Source of the DNA: Lactuca virosa
Taxonomy: Eukaryota; Streptophyta; Magnoliopsida; Asterales; Asteraceae
Assembly (NCBI GenBank): GCA_928212115.1
Contig: CAKMRJ010005523.1
Span: forward strand, 247,995,511-248,059,510
Direction of reading: 5' to 3'
Length of the DNA: 64,000 nucleotides
The translations under genes were made by a program, and so were the position numbers. Below the pieces are notes generated by a model. That model saw only the letters and a program-made list of their open reading frames with translations, made no database searches and had not been told where the DNA came from. Shown here one piece after another: positions 34,912 through 48,000 of this stretch (its first letter is position 1; every line of letters starts with the position of its first letter).

Positions 34912-35297
34912 GTCTTTTGAACACTCCTGTTTTGGCATCTTTGTGATCAAAGGTTGGATCAAGGATTTCTAGCTAGTAGTGCTTAGTTCTATTTATTATT
35001 TATTTAAAAGAGTTGTTATATTTCGATTACGTTTCTTAGTCTTTATGTGCAAATATTTAGTGGTAGAACCGTAGAAGTAATTCTTGCTTATATATTATTA
35101 GCTTGTTTTTATTTGTAGGTTGCAATGAAGATTGATGAGTATAATTTCATTGCATCTCAATTTTTGTTTTTTCTCCAAAGCTTTATACGAATTGTGAATG
35201 TGTAGTATAGAGTTCTCCATCACAACATCGTGTGAGACCCAAAGCTTGTTTTTGTGTGCTTTACTTGAATGATTAAGATTTTCTTTCATCGTAATAT
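34912..35297. other. 3' flank of the glutamine synthetase gene
   Basis: AT-rich sequence that probably includes the 3' UTR, up to the edge of a truncated Gypsy element. No separate feature is seen. Confidence 0.5.
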
Positions 35298-38145
35298 AAT
35301 GTCCCGAGTCTAGATTTCATTTTGTGTGCTCATCAATTGGTTCAGCACCAACACGTGAGCCTGAACTAGAACCTGAATCTTCTCCACGAGTGTTCATCGC
35401 CATTCTGAAAAAACAACCATACAATAATCAGAACATACCCACAAAATTCCTCATCCTACAGGCTTCCTAGAATCTCCGCGTCTTTCCTCGATTTGAGTAC
35501 GGATTATGTGCTTTTAGTAGTACGGATCCAATACTACCTTCCACACCTATCCATACTTTCCTCCCACTTATGTTAGTTAGCTACTTCATGAATACAATTA
35601 CATCAACAAAGCTTGGATAAATATTCGACTAAAATATTCAACCCTACAACGATTAGACTCAAACGAGAGTTGCGCAATAGGGCCAAATCAATCACTCTGA
35701 GATTACTTAACCTTTGCAGCATGTAACTTAAAGTATTCACTTAATTGTTAACTCACATCATCAAGAGTCCCACAAAGCACAAAGCAAGCAACATTCGTGC
35801 AGTAACACTAAGAAGCCACAAAACAATTAAATGACATCCCCTACTCACTTGCTGCTACGATGCTAGAAACTTCTACTAACACTGTCAGTTGCCTTATGCA
35901 TGCAAATTATACACAATATGAGATCAAATAGACTTTCGAATAAAATATTATACCCTAAGACCACAACCAAACAAGGACCAAGAGATAAGGCTTAATCAGT
36001 CATTTTAGGGCTATGTGATCTTAATCGTATACAATTTTTAAAACATACACTTAGCAATCACTTCCACCGTTATAGATTCCAAATCTAACATAGCATCCAA
36101 TTCCTCCTAGGCTACAAGACATCACAAATCAGGCCAATCTATCATGCAATTCCTGAAGGTATCCCTAACCTTATCCTAACATGCAAACATTTCATATCAT
36201 ATAACATATCAACATGTATGGGTATTCTGGGAATCACTTACTTGAGCTCGGCTGATTCATGCATCACACTCCCTTTTTCTTTAAAAAAATCTTTTTAGAA
36301 AACTTATTTTCTTTCAAAAAGATTACCAATTCCTCGGTTTGACTCCAGACACACCCGAGAGTGTGCCCGAATCCCTCAAACCAAGACTTTGATACCAACT
36401 TGTAACGTTCCAAAAAAATTCATAGTAAAATTTTCATTTTTAAAACCATAAACAATACAAACAAGTTGTTCCAAAACTAATCTAAGTGAAATATAATATT
36501 TAAACATCAGAGTAAAAATCACAAATAGTTGATGTGGAATAAGCTCTGGGGGATATTGTGCAGTCATGCCGAGCCCTTCCCTTTGGAACTGGAAGTACCT
36601 AAAACCATAAACATGAAACTGTTAGCACAAAGCTTAATGAGTTCCCCAAAATACCACATACCATACATATCATCGGGCCTAGCTCGCACATTGGGCCCGA
36701 CCCATAATAATGGGCCTATCCCTTCCTAATCAGTGGGCCCAACCCATCATACAAACGGGACTAGCCCGACATACAATGGGCCTAGTCTAACATAGAATGG
36801 GCCCAACCTACTCATGCAAATGGGCCCAAACCTACATGCATGCCAATGGGCCCATCCCAACATATAATGTGAGAGTCGCAAAGATAGCTAGCATCCTACG
36901 AAACACATTCTAATGGGTCGGCATTGGTGCCTTTGACCCACAAGTTTAGCGAGGAGACTCACCTGACTCTCGAATCAGCTAAACTACAGCTCAAGGCCTT
37001 GCAACCGCTGCTCCAGCACTCCTATCACAACATACAAGGTTCAACCTTAGTCTACACACTAAAACCATCCATCTTGACCAAAAGTCAACCCATGACAAAA
37101 TTCAACGGTCAAAGTCAAAGTCAACAACCCATAATGTCAACTATCAAGCCTCACGTTGTGACTAGCCCTTGGTCACGTCGTGAGAGCTCACTCGACCCAA
37201 TTCCAACTCGATTCACTCCAACTCAGCCAACTCAAACACGGATAACTCACTAAGCTAACCTCACATCGTGATCCCCAGAAATGTTCAACATAAACGAGAT
37301 CTATCATTCTCACGACGTGACACCTTATGTCTCACGTCGTGACTACAGTCTGAAGCCAATATCCAAAGATTTAAGTCCTTAATCCATTAAGGCTTTCACT
37401 CTAACTTTTCCAGAAGCCAAAGGGGACTCCAAAGGTCCATAAAATGATAACTTGATGGACACGCATGTCGCATGCATGTCCTCCATCTATTCTAGGTCAA
37501 AATGAAGGGATTAACCCAAAATCTTCATGCATGGGACCAATAATCAACCAACTCTTAGATCTGAACAATATAATACTGAATGAACCCTTAGAAAGCATAA
37601 AGTTGCCAACTTTACGTATTCCTTCATTTCAAACTTGCTTAGACATGAAAGAAATGGGACAATAACTTAGATCTAACCACTTTAAGCAATAAAGTTTGAG
37701 TCTTTCCCACTTACAAAGGTCCAAAAAAAAAATGAGATGATGATTCCTTGCAAGCTCCACCAATAGAACACCTTCTTCTCCTTCTTCTCTTCTTCTTCAA
37801 GACAAGAAATTCTCCAAAAGGCCAAGAATCAACCAAGGAATTAGGGCTAGGGAATTTCTAAGGTAAAAGGGTGTTAGAGGTCGGTAATGAACCCTAAAAA
37901 TGACTTAGAGGGGCTTAAATACGAAGGAAACCCTAAAAGATAATGGGCTTGGGCTGCAACAGTTCTCACGTGTGAGACCTTATGTCTCACGTCGTGAGAT
38001 TGGTCCCAAAACACAATTCTCATGTTTACCCTTTTCACGCCGTGACCACTCAATGGTCACGTCGTGACACTCCATTTCTTCCAAAAATCGACCTTTTGAT
38101 TCCTTGAAACCCTAAATCGATCTATCCTGGAAAACGGGTGTTACA
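35298..38145 (-). mobile_element. Truncated Gypsy element: 5' LTR, leader and gag start
   Basis: An LTR (36401-38145) is followed on the minus strand by a degenerate primer-binding site (TGGTATCAAAGT, 36397-36386) and a 1-kb leader. Then comes the first 24 codons or so of a gag frame from the ATG at 35403 (MAMNTRGEDSGSSSGSR...). Homology stops near 35298, next to the GS1 3' flank, so everything downstream was deleted. The LTR's right edge abuts a LINE fragment. The leader contains AGTAGTACGGATCC..., similar to the leader of the 54637-62284 element, so the two are related. Confidence 0.7.
36401..38145 (-). repeat. LTR with TCACGWCGTGA palindromes
   Basis: On the minus strand it starts TGTAACACCCG and ends GAACGTTACA. 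Palindromes TCACGTCGTGA/TCACGACGTGA occur at 37173-37183, 37310-37320, 37332-37342, 37987-37997 and 38057-38067, with variants at 37151-37161, 37261-37271 and 38035-38045. The three nearest the minus-strand start lie roughly 70-150 bp upstream of a TATTTAAG box (about 37914-37921). Repeated GGGCCCA/TGGGCC units lie at 36690-36850. Confidence 0.8.
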
Positions 38146-38830
38146 TTAAGGATGTTTCTATCACTAATGTAATTCAATTGCTCACTACTAATAATTGAGC
38201 CAATAACCTTATTCAATCTTTCTGCATGGACTTTAGTGATAATTTTATAAATGCTTCCGGTAAGATTAGTAGGCATATAATTCGAAAGAATAAGAGAGTC
38301 TTTCACTTTATGAACCAAGGTAATGAAAAAGTCATTACTCCCATGATTTATGTATGTGTTTTGCTAAAAAATTATAGCCAAGAAAATGTTCGAGCATAAA
38401 ATATTCCAAAATTTATTTATAAATTCGAATGTGGAGCCATCTGAGTTGGGGGATTTATCATTGTCACAACTCCAAACTGCATGTTTTACTTTTTTCGTAC
38501 TAAACAGACATGTACACAAATCATTTTCTTCATTATTCAATTGTTAAATTTATTACTTTGGAATTTCGGTCTATTGTTGTCAGCTCCTTAAACATTTTAT
38601 TGAAAAACTCTAATGTCTCTCTTTTGATCACCCCTGAGTTTGTACACCGCACACCATTGATCTCGAGACAAATTATTCTTGAGTTTTTAAGGTTAGCATT
38701 AATGATCAGGTGGAAAAACTCGAGTTCTCATCACCTTCAAGTAACCATTTGCATCGTGAATTTTTGCTTAAGGTCAAGCAATCGAGTAGTCTCAATTTCT
38801 TTTATATTTACAATACATTCTTTCTAGTTC
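38146..38830 (-). pseudogene. LINE reverse transcriptase fragment
   Basis: On the minus strand: AVWSCDNDKSPNSDGSTFEF, then FINKFWNIL, then a stop, then FFITLVHKVKDSLILSNYMP, GSIYKIITKVHAERLNKV and SEQLNYISDRNIL. These match the L1-type ORF2 reverse transcriptase stretch of plant LINEs (KSPGPDGF, FITLIPK, L-DYRPISL, KI-AK-LA-RL, QSAFI-GR-I). It is cut by the LTR at 38145 and has stops and frame changes. Confidence 0.8.
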
Positions 38831-40421
38831 GCCTTTAACTAATTATCATCTATGAAAATCCGACTTTGACAATAGTATCAATGGCAACAATGTTTTTAGT
38901 GAGATCACCCAACAATTTTCATTTCTTTTCTCTTATTTTTAATCTCCATTTGTTTACAGAAATTAAGTAATTTAACCACAATTTAATGTGTATTTGAGAT
39001 AATAATAAAAAAAATGTTTTTGGCAAAAATAACCACTTAGTCCGGAATGGGCATTCCGGACTTAGAAAAAACATGTGTTTTTTGACAAAAAAATACATTG
39101 AGACTGTCATTCCGGAATTCCCAAATGAAATTTCAGAGTTCGAAAAAGAAACTCCGGAATTTCAAAAACAAGTAACAAATCTGATGAACAATTCCAGAAT
39201 TTCGAGAAAAAAAATTGTTTTTTTACTTAAAGCTAACAAAAAGTTAAACAAATATAGTAAATGTGAGCTATATATGATATTAGGGCATACAATCATACAT
39301 TTTATTGAAAAACGATGACATTAAACGTTTCGTAATTGACATTTCAGACATAAGTAGAGAGATTTCTTTGGAAAAAAACTTATTTATAATGATTAATTCC
39401 TCAATTTCTCATGTTTATATCGGACTAGTTTTAACTAGCCATAACTTACGTGAAAGTTTCTGGATCAAAGAGACCACGGTGAGGCTCTCAAACTCAATAT
39501 TCCACACCCTTCTTACGATGTCTAATTTCAGGCTCCAATAATATTGCTACATAACGGGTGAAAAATGAATTACTAAAAGTATTCATAATACCCTTTGGTT
39601 AAAGCTTAAACCCCTTTATTACCAGCATGCTAGTCACGTACTCACGAGAATAAAGAATTTAAATATGTACGCATTCACGAATCACGCATGCTTTTTCTCT
39701 TAACATAATTAAATGTAAAATGCATTAATAATTTCCGTAATAAATGTATTTTGAATTTAATTATGATAATATTTTCCATAATTAATACTTCTTATATGTG
39801 TCCTTAGGGCACATATTAGAAAATCCCTATAATACTAAGTTGAAAATAATATAACGAAGGCCTGAAACACCACCTTTTTTCACATACAAAAATCTAATCT
39901 ATAGTCGAACTCATATCTTAATATCTTATGTCATAATGAAGTGATGAAAAATGGTTTGCTTAACCCAAAATATATTGTTAAGGAATTTAGATGTGGCTAT
40001 TTTAATGTAGCGAATTAACATATATAACATTGGTTTTTTTTTTTTTAATCCAAATGATATTTAATAGTGAACAAAATCTTAAAATTTTGGAAATTCATTT
40101 TGGGATTCTAATCCGAATCCAAAATTTCAGATGTCCGAAGTTTTAGGTACTGATTTAGATCATATATACATTGTAATTGTCCAATGTTCTTATAATTGAA
40201 CTTCCAACGTGATTTACTTTCATGGTTTCTATAAATTTCACATTTACCTTCTTCTTACATAATTTTCATTTTCAATTATAATATATATAGTCTAATAGGT
40301 GTTCGGCAAAAAGATGTGATGTAGGAGAAAAATAATAGTAAAATTTCGAAAATCTTCGAAATAAATTAAGTTAAGGGTTGAAGTTTAAGAACGTTCTAAT
40401 GAATATATCAAACAAAATGAC

Positions 40422-40477
<56 letters not shown>

Positions 40478-40495
40478 CGATATGGTTATGAAAGC
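38831..40495. other. Intergenic, AT-rich
   Basis: There is no gene. 39030-39210 has several TCCGGAAT/ATTCCGGA palindromic units giving a Glu/Phe/Pro-rich open frame (39073-39318) that resembles no protein I know. An AT dinucleotide run lies at 40425-40467. Confidence 0.5.
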
Positions 40496-41148
40496 TAGAT
40501 CTGGGTTGGGTTCGGGTTCAACCCATTTATTAATTGGGTTGAATATTTCCAACCCAACCCAACCTTTCAGATAAATGGGTTGTCATCGGGTTGACCCGTT
40601 TATATAATTTTAACCCAACCTATTAAATTAATGGGTTAAACCTAGGTTAATCTATTTAAAATAAAAATATAAATAAATTAACTAAAGATTACACCATTTA
40701 AAATAGTTCCAAACTTAAATAAATTTTGAAAGTATAATAAAAGCACAATCTCACTTCATAAATACAAAGAAATTGTTCAAATAACATTAAAGATATGTAA
40801 TTTCAAAATAATTTTGAAGAGTGACTAATGTTGTTGGTATAAAGAAAAAAGATAAAAATTAGGATTTCATTTTTTAAAAAATAAATAAAAATACAACATT
40901 GTAATTTATAAATTAATACTTAGATTAATACATGGTAATATTTAAATAATTATTAAATTAAATATATATTAGAGTTAAATGGGTTGGTGGGTCGAAAACG
41001 GGTTGATAATTTTTACCCAACCCAACCCAACCCGTTTGATTAAATGGGTTAGACGGGTTGACCCATTTAGTCTAAGTGGGTTGAAAATCTCAACCCAACC
41101 TGTTAATTTTGGGTTCGGTTCGGGTTGGGTCGATTTTTGCCCGCTCTA
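40496..41148. mobile_element. hAT-type MITE with GGGTTGGGTT-rich arms
   Basis: A perfect 8-bp duplication ATGAAAGC flanks it (40488-40495 and 41149-41156). The termini are TAGATCTGGGTTGGG and, inverted, TAGAGCGGGCAAAAATC. Eight-base duplications and TA(G)-type ends indicate the hAT superfamily. Most of its ends consist of GGGTTGGGTT and AACCCAACCC in alternating orientation, so it could fold into extended hairpins. It lies about 170 bp upstream of the Mpv17-family gene. Confidence 0.82.
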
Positions 41149-41323
41149 ATGAAAGCCCATGGAGTTGGAAGTTTAGGGTTTAAAATTACATGTCTGGAAA
41201 ATTGAAGGGTGATACTGCAAAAAGATGATTGTCAGTTTGTCACTTCAAAGTTCCAACTAGTACATACCCCATTCCGATAAACCCTGCTCGGGGACTGCTG
41301 AGGCCTGAGAATTATCGAGAAAA

Positions 41324-42916
41324 ATGCTTACAACTATAAAATTAACAACCATGGTGTCGAGCCCTGTGATATTTGGCAGCCACGTCAAGCCCACTTTCCA
41401 TAGAGTCAATCTGGCAAGAGTCAAGGAACCAGATTCTCTTGGGAACCCTTGTAATAGAAGCTTTTCACCATCTACATTTCAGTGTAATCTTCGCAAAAAA
41501 TTCTCTACAGAATTGGGGTTTTCTGGAAAAGGGTCACGGATATCGGGTCATAATGGATTTCGGGTTGAGTCCACCTCCAGCGGTGGTGGAAGTGGTGGAT
41601 ACGGTGGTTCCGACTCTGGAAGTTCTGGAGGAGGTGGTGGTGATGGTGGCGGCGACGGCGACGGTGGCAAGAAATGGTCGTTTGTTTCATGGTAAAGGTT
41701 CTCAATTTGAATTGAATTTCACATTCGATTTTGCATTAAATCTGTTCATGTCAATTTTAGTAAAGGTATGTAGATGCTGGAACTTGAAGAATAAATCATT
41801 AAAGCAATCGTCCTTTTTCAGCCAAAATTCTTCAATTCATCATCATATGCTAAAATTCAAAATACCAAGATACCCATTAGAGGAACACAATTAAGAAGCT
41901 AATTATGCATCCATGCATCCATTATCTCATTACTTTTATACTACTAGGTATTTGACTCTTCTTGAAGCACACCCTGTATGGACAAAAGCAGTGACATCTG
42001 CACTTTTGACTTTCGTTGGAGACTTGATATGCCAGGTATATCTTTCTTCTCTCATGGTGAAAACTATTTATAACAATATCATAAATATAAATAAATCCAA
42101 AACTTGTATGATTCAGGTTGTAATCGATCAAGTGCCATCTTTGGATCTGAAACGGGTATCTCTTTTCACGCTTCTTGGGCTGGTTTTGGTTGGACCCACA
42201 TTGCACTTCTGGTAATTACATCAAAATCTTGATTTTGTAATGTGGGCATATAATTTCATTAATTTTGTTGTGTAAAAGAAGTAAAAGTATAAACTTTTGT
42301 GTAGGTACTTATACTTGAGTAAATTGGTAACAATGACTGGAGCTTCTGGTGCTTTTGTGCGCCTCATAATCGATCAGGTGACTTATTTTTATAAAATCAT
42401 TTTGGGATGATTTTTTTTTTCAAAATTGTTAGCAAGAGGTCTATTAATATATAAATATTTTCAGTTTATATTTGCTCCGGCTTTTATTGGAGTTTTTCTA
42501 TCAACATTGGTGACATTAGAGGGGAGGCCATCCCAGGTTATGCCAAAGCTTCAGCAGGTATGCTTTTATATTTTAGTATATTTTATAACATTTATCGAGA
42601 CTGATTTGTTTTTATATAATATATGAAATCCGGTTTTAATAAAAACGAATAATTATTTATGATTTAGGAGTGGGTATCTTCGGTAATTGCAAATTGGCAG
42701 CTATGGATACCTTTTCAATTTCTCAACTTCCGTTTTGTCCCTCAACAATTTCAGGTTTGAGTTGTTTATTTTTATTTTTTTTATGATCAAAATCAAAATT
42801 TGTTCTTTTTATTAATGTTGAAATTGATTTGGCAGGTCCTTGCAGCTAACTTTATTGCATTGGTGTGGAATGTAATTCTATCTTATAAAGCTCATAAAGA
42901 AGTAATTGCAAAATAG
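41324..42916 (+). CDS. Mpv17/PMP22 family membrane protein, probably plastid
   Basis: Seven exons (41324-41691, 41948-42035, 42117-42211, 42305-42377, 42465-42557, 42668-42754, 42836-42916) join in frame to 294 aa. The Mpv17/PMP22 domain begins after residue 120: YLTLLEAHPVWTKAVTSALL, GDLICQ, GPTLHFWYLYLSKL, DQFIFAPAFIGVFL, and the family C-terminus NWQLWIPFQFLNFRFVPQQF then ALVWNVILSYKAHK. Four hydrophobic segments are visible. The first about 75 residues look like a plastid transit peptide and are followed by a Gly/Ser/Asp-rich linker (about 84-115), as in the longer plant members. Family members are small pore-like proteins of organelle membranes; the substrate is unknown. Confidence 0.9.
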
Positions 42917-45061
42917 GTATGCAAAAGCCAATTTCTAAATTAAAACAAATGGAAGGAAAAAACTGATTGAGGGCAAATTTGAAATTTTAAAAAGTTGGGA
43001 CTTAATCGCGAAAGCCTTGTTTCCCTTAATTTTTGTATTTAAGTCCTTATTTATGCATTAAGTTGAAAAGAAACATCCATATATTCCAGTCTTGTAGTTT
43101 TCTTGGTATCTTACATGTTTAAATGAACAATCTGTAGATTTCTTATCAGGGCTCGAATGGTGTATGTTGGCATGCAGCAGCACAGTTTTTTGGTTAATTG
43201 TAATGTCTTTTTCCTTCTTTTGTGTCAACTTGAGTTTGCATTTTCTTGTTGATATGGAATCCAAGTAGTAAAATGATTCAAAATACTAATTCGGCCTCTT
43301 TATTTGACATCTAAAAAGTAGTTGAGATTTCGTTTTGGAGTCTTTTAGGTTGTGTTTTGTATGCACTAATTGAATCGGGCATTGCAACGAAATGAAGAAA
43401 AAAAAAGTCATTTGTTTGCTACATAATATTCCTCATGAAATGTGATTCCCATTTGAATTTCACTCTATGGAGGAGGAATGTGTTTTTTTTTTTTCGTTCC
43501 TTGATGGAAGCAGCAATAAAAATATCCATAGAAAAAGGTTAACTGGTTACATTTATTTATATAATTTTCAATAACAATATTTTTTAAAAATTTCATAACT
43601 TCTATTCAATTATTTATTGATCTTTTCTAAAAACAACTAAGAATATCTTTTTTTGTTATAGTTATATATTAAGATTTCATTATTTTATTCTTGTAAATAC
43701 TTCTTCTAAAGTGAAACTTTTTGACTAATTAAAAAACGTGTAGTATATATTTCAAATGATTTATTTAGAGCGCATATTTCAATTTTTTTGTTCTACTAAT
43801 GGAGTACTAGTATACGGCGGTTCATTGGAGATGTTGGGTGTGGTGGTGAAAGGGCATCTGGCAGCCACATGAATTTTATACATGAATTTTATGAAAAGAG
43901 GTTTCGTTGGGAAATGTAAATTGACGGTTATGCCAACTATGTTGTATAGATCTGAATGTTAGTCACTAAAAAAGGCAAATGAGAGTAACATGGAAGTTGC
44001 AAATTTGATGGTGCTACATTACTTATGGCAAAACAATGTTGGACATAGTAACAAATACAATAATCATAATTTGGATGGGAGTGGTGTCAATCATCGAAAA
44101 AATGAGGGAAGAAAGATTATGATAGCGTTGCCACGTCTAAAGGAGGCAACTGACCCAAGGATACATCAAGGATTGTGGAGATTGTTACAAGCAATAGGCA
44201 AATGAGAAGTCTTCGATGAGAAACAGAAAGATAATGTGAGGTTAGACTACTAAAGGAGATAGGGTGTAGAAAGGAACAATGACTTAGAATTAGTGTACCA
44301 TGGTAGCATAGGTGCCCGGTTGGTTATGATTAGGATTATGAAGTAGCACATCTCTTGATTTTCTTTTGTTTTAGTAGTAAAACCTGTCTATGTATGCATC
44401 CCTCCTCATACTTTGGCTCTTGTTGTATGTGGCTTGTATCCAAGGTTGTTACTTTCTACTCTATTGCTTTATTGGTTGTACCCGCATTTGTACATGTTTG
44501 ATACTTCCTACTCTATTGGTTGTATATACATATTAGCAACTACTTGCTTGTTGCTTTATTCTCTCTTGTGTGTATCTACATATTTATGCCTATTTGTTTG
44601 ATCATCTACGACTCTACTCACATATGTAGGTGAGACTACCTACATATCTATAACATCTTCCTAACCTATTTGTTATGAGAATTTCCCTTTTATTGATCAC
44701 TTTCCTAGTTTTCTTTTTCATTTAGCTTTTAAATTAGATATAACCAACCAATATTTTTAGTACAAGCCAACCAAACATAATAATGGAATGGAATGTAATA
44801 ATCCATTCCTTTGTAATTTGATAGAGCTAGATATGTGATGAATGTGAAAGGAAGATAAATTCTGAAAATATAAGTAGGGATTTAATGAAAAGTCAAATGA
44901 TGGAGAGAAGTTACATTACAGAGTCTACTAGCAGAATAGAATATCAACACATGAATATGATTAATTATGGAACACAATAAACAAGCAATGTAAAGAAAAT
45001 ACCCAAAAATCATCATCATCATCATATCATGAGAAAACATATTTCTTTCTTCTTTCCTCTC
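42917..45061. other. Intergenic between Mpv17-family and FyPP genes
   Basis: This is the space between two converging genes. It contains a LINE 3'-end remnant (43900-44050) and otherwise AT-rich sequence with no gene. Short open frames at 43990-44601 are chance or LINE debris. Confidence 0.5.
43900..44050 (+). pseudogene. LINE reverse transcriptase C-terminal remnant
   Basis: The plus frame reads KLTVMPTMLYRSEC, a stop, then SLKKANESNMEVANLMVLHY. It matches the end of plant LINE polyproteins (R-AMLYGSECWALK...H-AEMRMLRW), with the Trp codon changed to a stop. It is only about 50 codons long. Confidence 0.6.
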
Positions 45062-48000
45062 TTACAAAAAGTAAGGTACCCCTGTCCTTGGTCCTCTCAT
45101 CTGATTGTTTTCTTCAGTTTCTGTGAAAAACTTTACCTCTCTCTCCTGTCACACCACACCCACCACAATCATTAATTCATTATTAATTAATAAACTCCTA
45201 AAAAAAATAAAAGAAAAAAAAATAAATTAACAATCAAGTTCATGGGAATACCATGTTTTCACTAAAGCTCAAAATTGAAGCCACGTTGCCACACCGATAG
45301 CAGTAATTTGGTGCAGACCAGACCTATAAGAAAATGGAAAATCAAATTTTTTTGTTTTGATTTTTGGGAGTGAAAGAAAGGGTAAAACAGGAAACTTACA
45401 GTTACAAGTCCTTTATCTTGAAACATGTACTTTAAACCTTCCTGAACAAGTTGGTGGGCCCGGCAAACTAAATCAAGCTTGTTGATGTGGTTGAACTGAA
45501 ACATATAAAAAAAAAAAAAAGATCACTCAAAGAGCAAATTACATTGTACATCATGTAGTGGTTAAACCATTATTACCAATTACCAAAACAATTCTTTTTT
45601 ATTACTGGTCTAGCAAAACGTACAACATGCTTTCACTATTTTATTGATTTAGCCACTGAACTATTATTATTTTAATGATTATTATAATAGTAGTCTAGTG
45701 GCTAAATCAATAAACCTGTAAAAGTGTGTTGTGCATTTCTATATAATGATCTGCTTACTGAAAAAATAGTTAAGTGCCTAAACTGATAAATTGATGAAAG
45801 TAAAAAAGTAATTTTTCTATATCTTGCTGTTTTTTTCATTTTCACAAAGACAAAAGATCTAAAACACGTTGGAAAAGGGTAAAAACGTAATTTTTTTTTA
45901 CCTCAGATGTAACTCTGGATCCAAAAAGCCATCCAGCTCCACGAGGACTGACTGCCCATGTTTCAATGTCTTCAGGGTCACTCCACATTAGGTCACAGAA
46001 TGGTCCTTCATGGGGTATCTCACAGTTGCGCTCAATAACTCTAATCTGAAAAATGGTGTTATGAAAACAAGACAAAAAATAATAATAATAACACAGGATT
46101 ATTGAAGCCAAGCCACCATATGAAGCTAAATATAAAACTGTAGCATAGTAAGTCAAACCTGGTCAATGGTCCTAATGTCTGGTGAAAGACCACCATGAAC
46201 GCATAATACCTGTGAAAAAAACAAAGACACAATTTGTATTAAAATCACAAATTCAAAATCATAACTGTAACATAATGATAATTGTGAAAAGAAAAAGAAC
46301 ATACGGTTCCATCTATTATTGCTGACAAAGTTAGATAATCAAAAACATCTGTGCAGTATCTCCATGCATTAGCATTCCCATACTTTCTCTGACATTCATC
46401 GTAGAATCCGTACACCTACACAATATTAATAACCAAGATGACATCAGCAACAAATTAACTCATACTTGTTGTTTTATTTTCAATTTTTACCTGTGTTAAC
46501 TGCCTGCTTTCATGGTTTCCACGCAGAAGAGTAATGTTTGCAGGGTATCTACAACCAAACCACATGTAAACATAATACAGAGACATTAAGAATCAATTTC
46601 GATTATATGTATTTTATTCAGTAACAGAGAACATAACAATTAACAAATGACACAACAGGAAAACACAGTGGATGTGGATCACCAACTTATTTTTATTTTT
46701 TAAACCAATCACCTGACCCCAATGTAGCTTTTAACAACACATATATAGAGGAAATGTCAGGAAAACAGAAAAGAATAACTTAGTTAGTAACACATATCAA
46801 ATTCTTGAACCACAAGGAGATGTTTGGGTGTGCTTCTACTGTTTAAAGTTGCAAGAAAATAACCAAAAAAAGACTTCATTTTAAAGAAAGAAAGATGTAT
46901 AGTGAAATGGAAGTAAAAGTTTCACACACTAGGTTAAAAGAAGGGGTAAATAGATACTTTTGCTTTACCCTTTGACCCCAAAATAATCAGAAGCAGAATC
47001 TATTATAACTAGTTCCAAATAGCACATCCAAACACCCTCATAACCTTCATATCATTTTGTTCAAAATTCCTACCACTAAATGTCCTATTTCATCCCTAAC
47101 CTTCAAATTTATAACTCACAAAGATTAAGAAGCATCAACATCCAGGCAGTTATTTGAAAGACTTGCACTTGTTAACAATTGTTGTTATATTAATCACATT
47201 TTGAAGGCATGCAGAGATATGTGCATATATGTGTCAATGACTACAGTGTAGACATATATGTGAGTTGTGACAATATATACCCTTTGCCTAAATATTAATT
47301 ACCTTGCTTTAAGAAGCAAAAGTATTGTGAAAACCTCCAAACTGTTGTAACCACGGTCAACAAAATCTCCCTGCCAAGGAACACAAGGAAACTTCTAGAA
47401 TACATATACATATGAATAAAGATATGTGCAGAAATGTTTATACAGCAAAAGTTTACCATAAAAATGTAATTTGTCTCAGGTACATGACCTCCAGTCTGAA
47501 AAAGCTTCATCAAGTCATGAAATTGGCCATGAATATCACCACACACAGTAACTGGACTATTAACTGGCTGAACATTTGACTCCTCAATCAAGATATCCTT
47601 TACCTGAAAGTAAAACAATTTGGATTTACCAGAAAGTAAAACTATTGACTGGCTGAAATTTTAATATGATCAGATCCTTTCGAAATGGAATCCACAACCT
47701 TAAGAAACTATTCATATTATGCAACTAATGTTCTAGCAAAAAGATAAAGCCAACTTCATACACAACTGCCTTCATCCAACATTAGGATTTGCAAGCCCTT
47801 TGTTTGTCATGAGATAGTTGAAAGAGACAACCATGGTTATGCTCTATAAATTTCTTCAATTAAGTTTTACTATTATTTACTATTTAATATATGTTTCCAA
47901 ATACTACTGGGCAATCTATAAAAGTTCAAACCAAGAATCATTCAACTAAAAAGAAAGGAAAAGTAAACAGTTATTTCTTGTTGCAAATCTTGAGCACAAC

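Noticed and set aside
35270..35280. TTAAG as the left target duplication of the Gypsy fragment (TTAAG also follows 38145)
   Set aside because: The left LTR is absent, so a duplication would not be expected there; a five-base match is likely chance.
36529..37253. Open frames in the LTR at 36401-38145
   Set aside because: No similarity to proteins; the sequence is LTR with TGGGCC repeats.
39073..39318. 81-codon frame with repeated PEF units
   Set aside because: It comes from the TCCGGAAT repeats; no start context, splice partner or known domain.
40496..41148. Interstitial telomere repeats
   Set aside because: The unit is GGGTTGGGTT in alternating orientation, not TTTAGGG, and hAT-type ends with an 8-bp TSD explain it.
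41373..41894. 173-codon frame overlapping the Mpv17-family exon 1
   Set aside because: Out-of-frame shadow; the spliced Mpv17 frame is supported by six further exons.
44413..44601. Leu/Tyr-rich small membrane-like ORF
   Set aside because: AT-rich chance frame with no neighbour, promoter or similarity.
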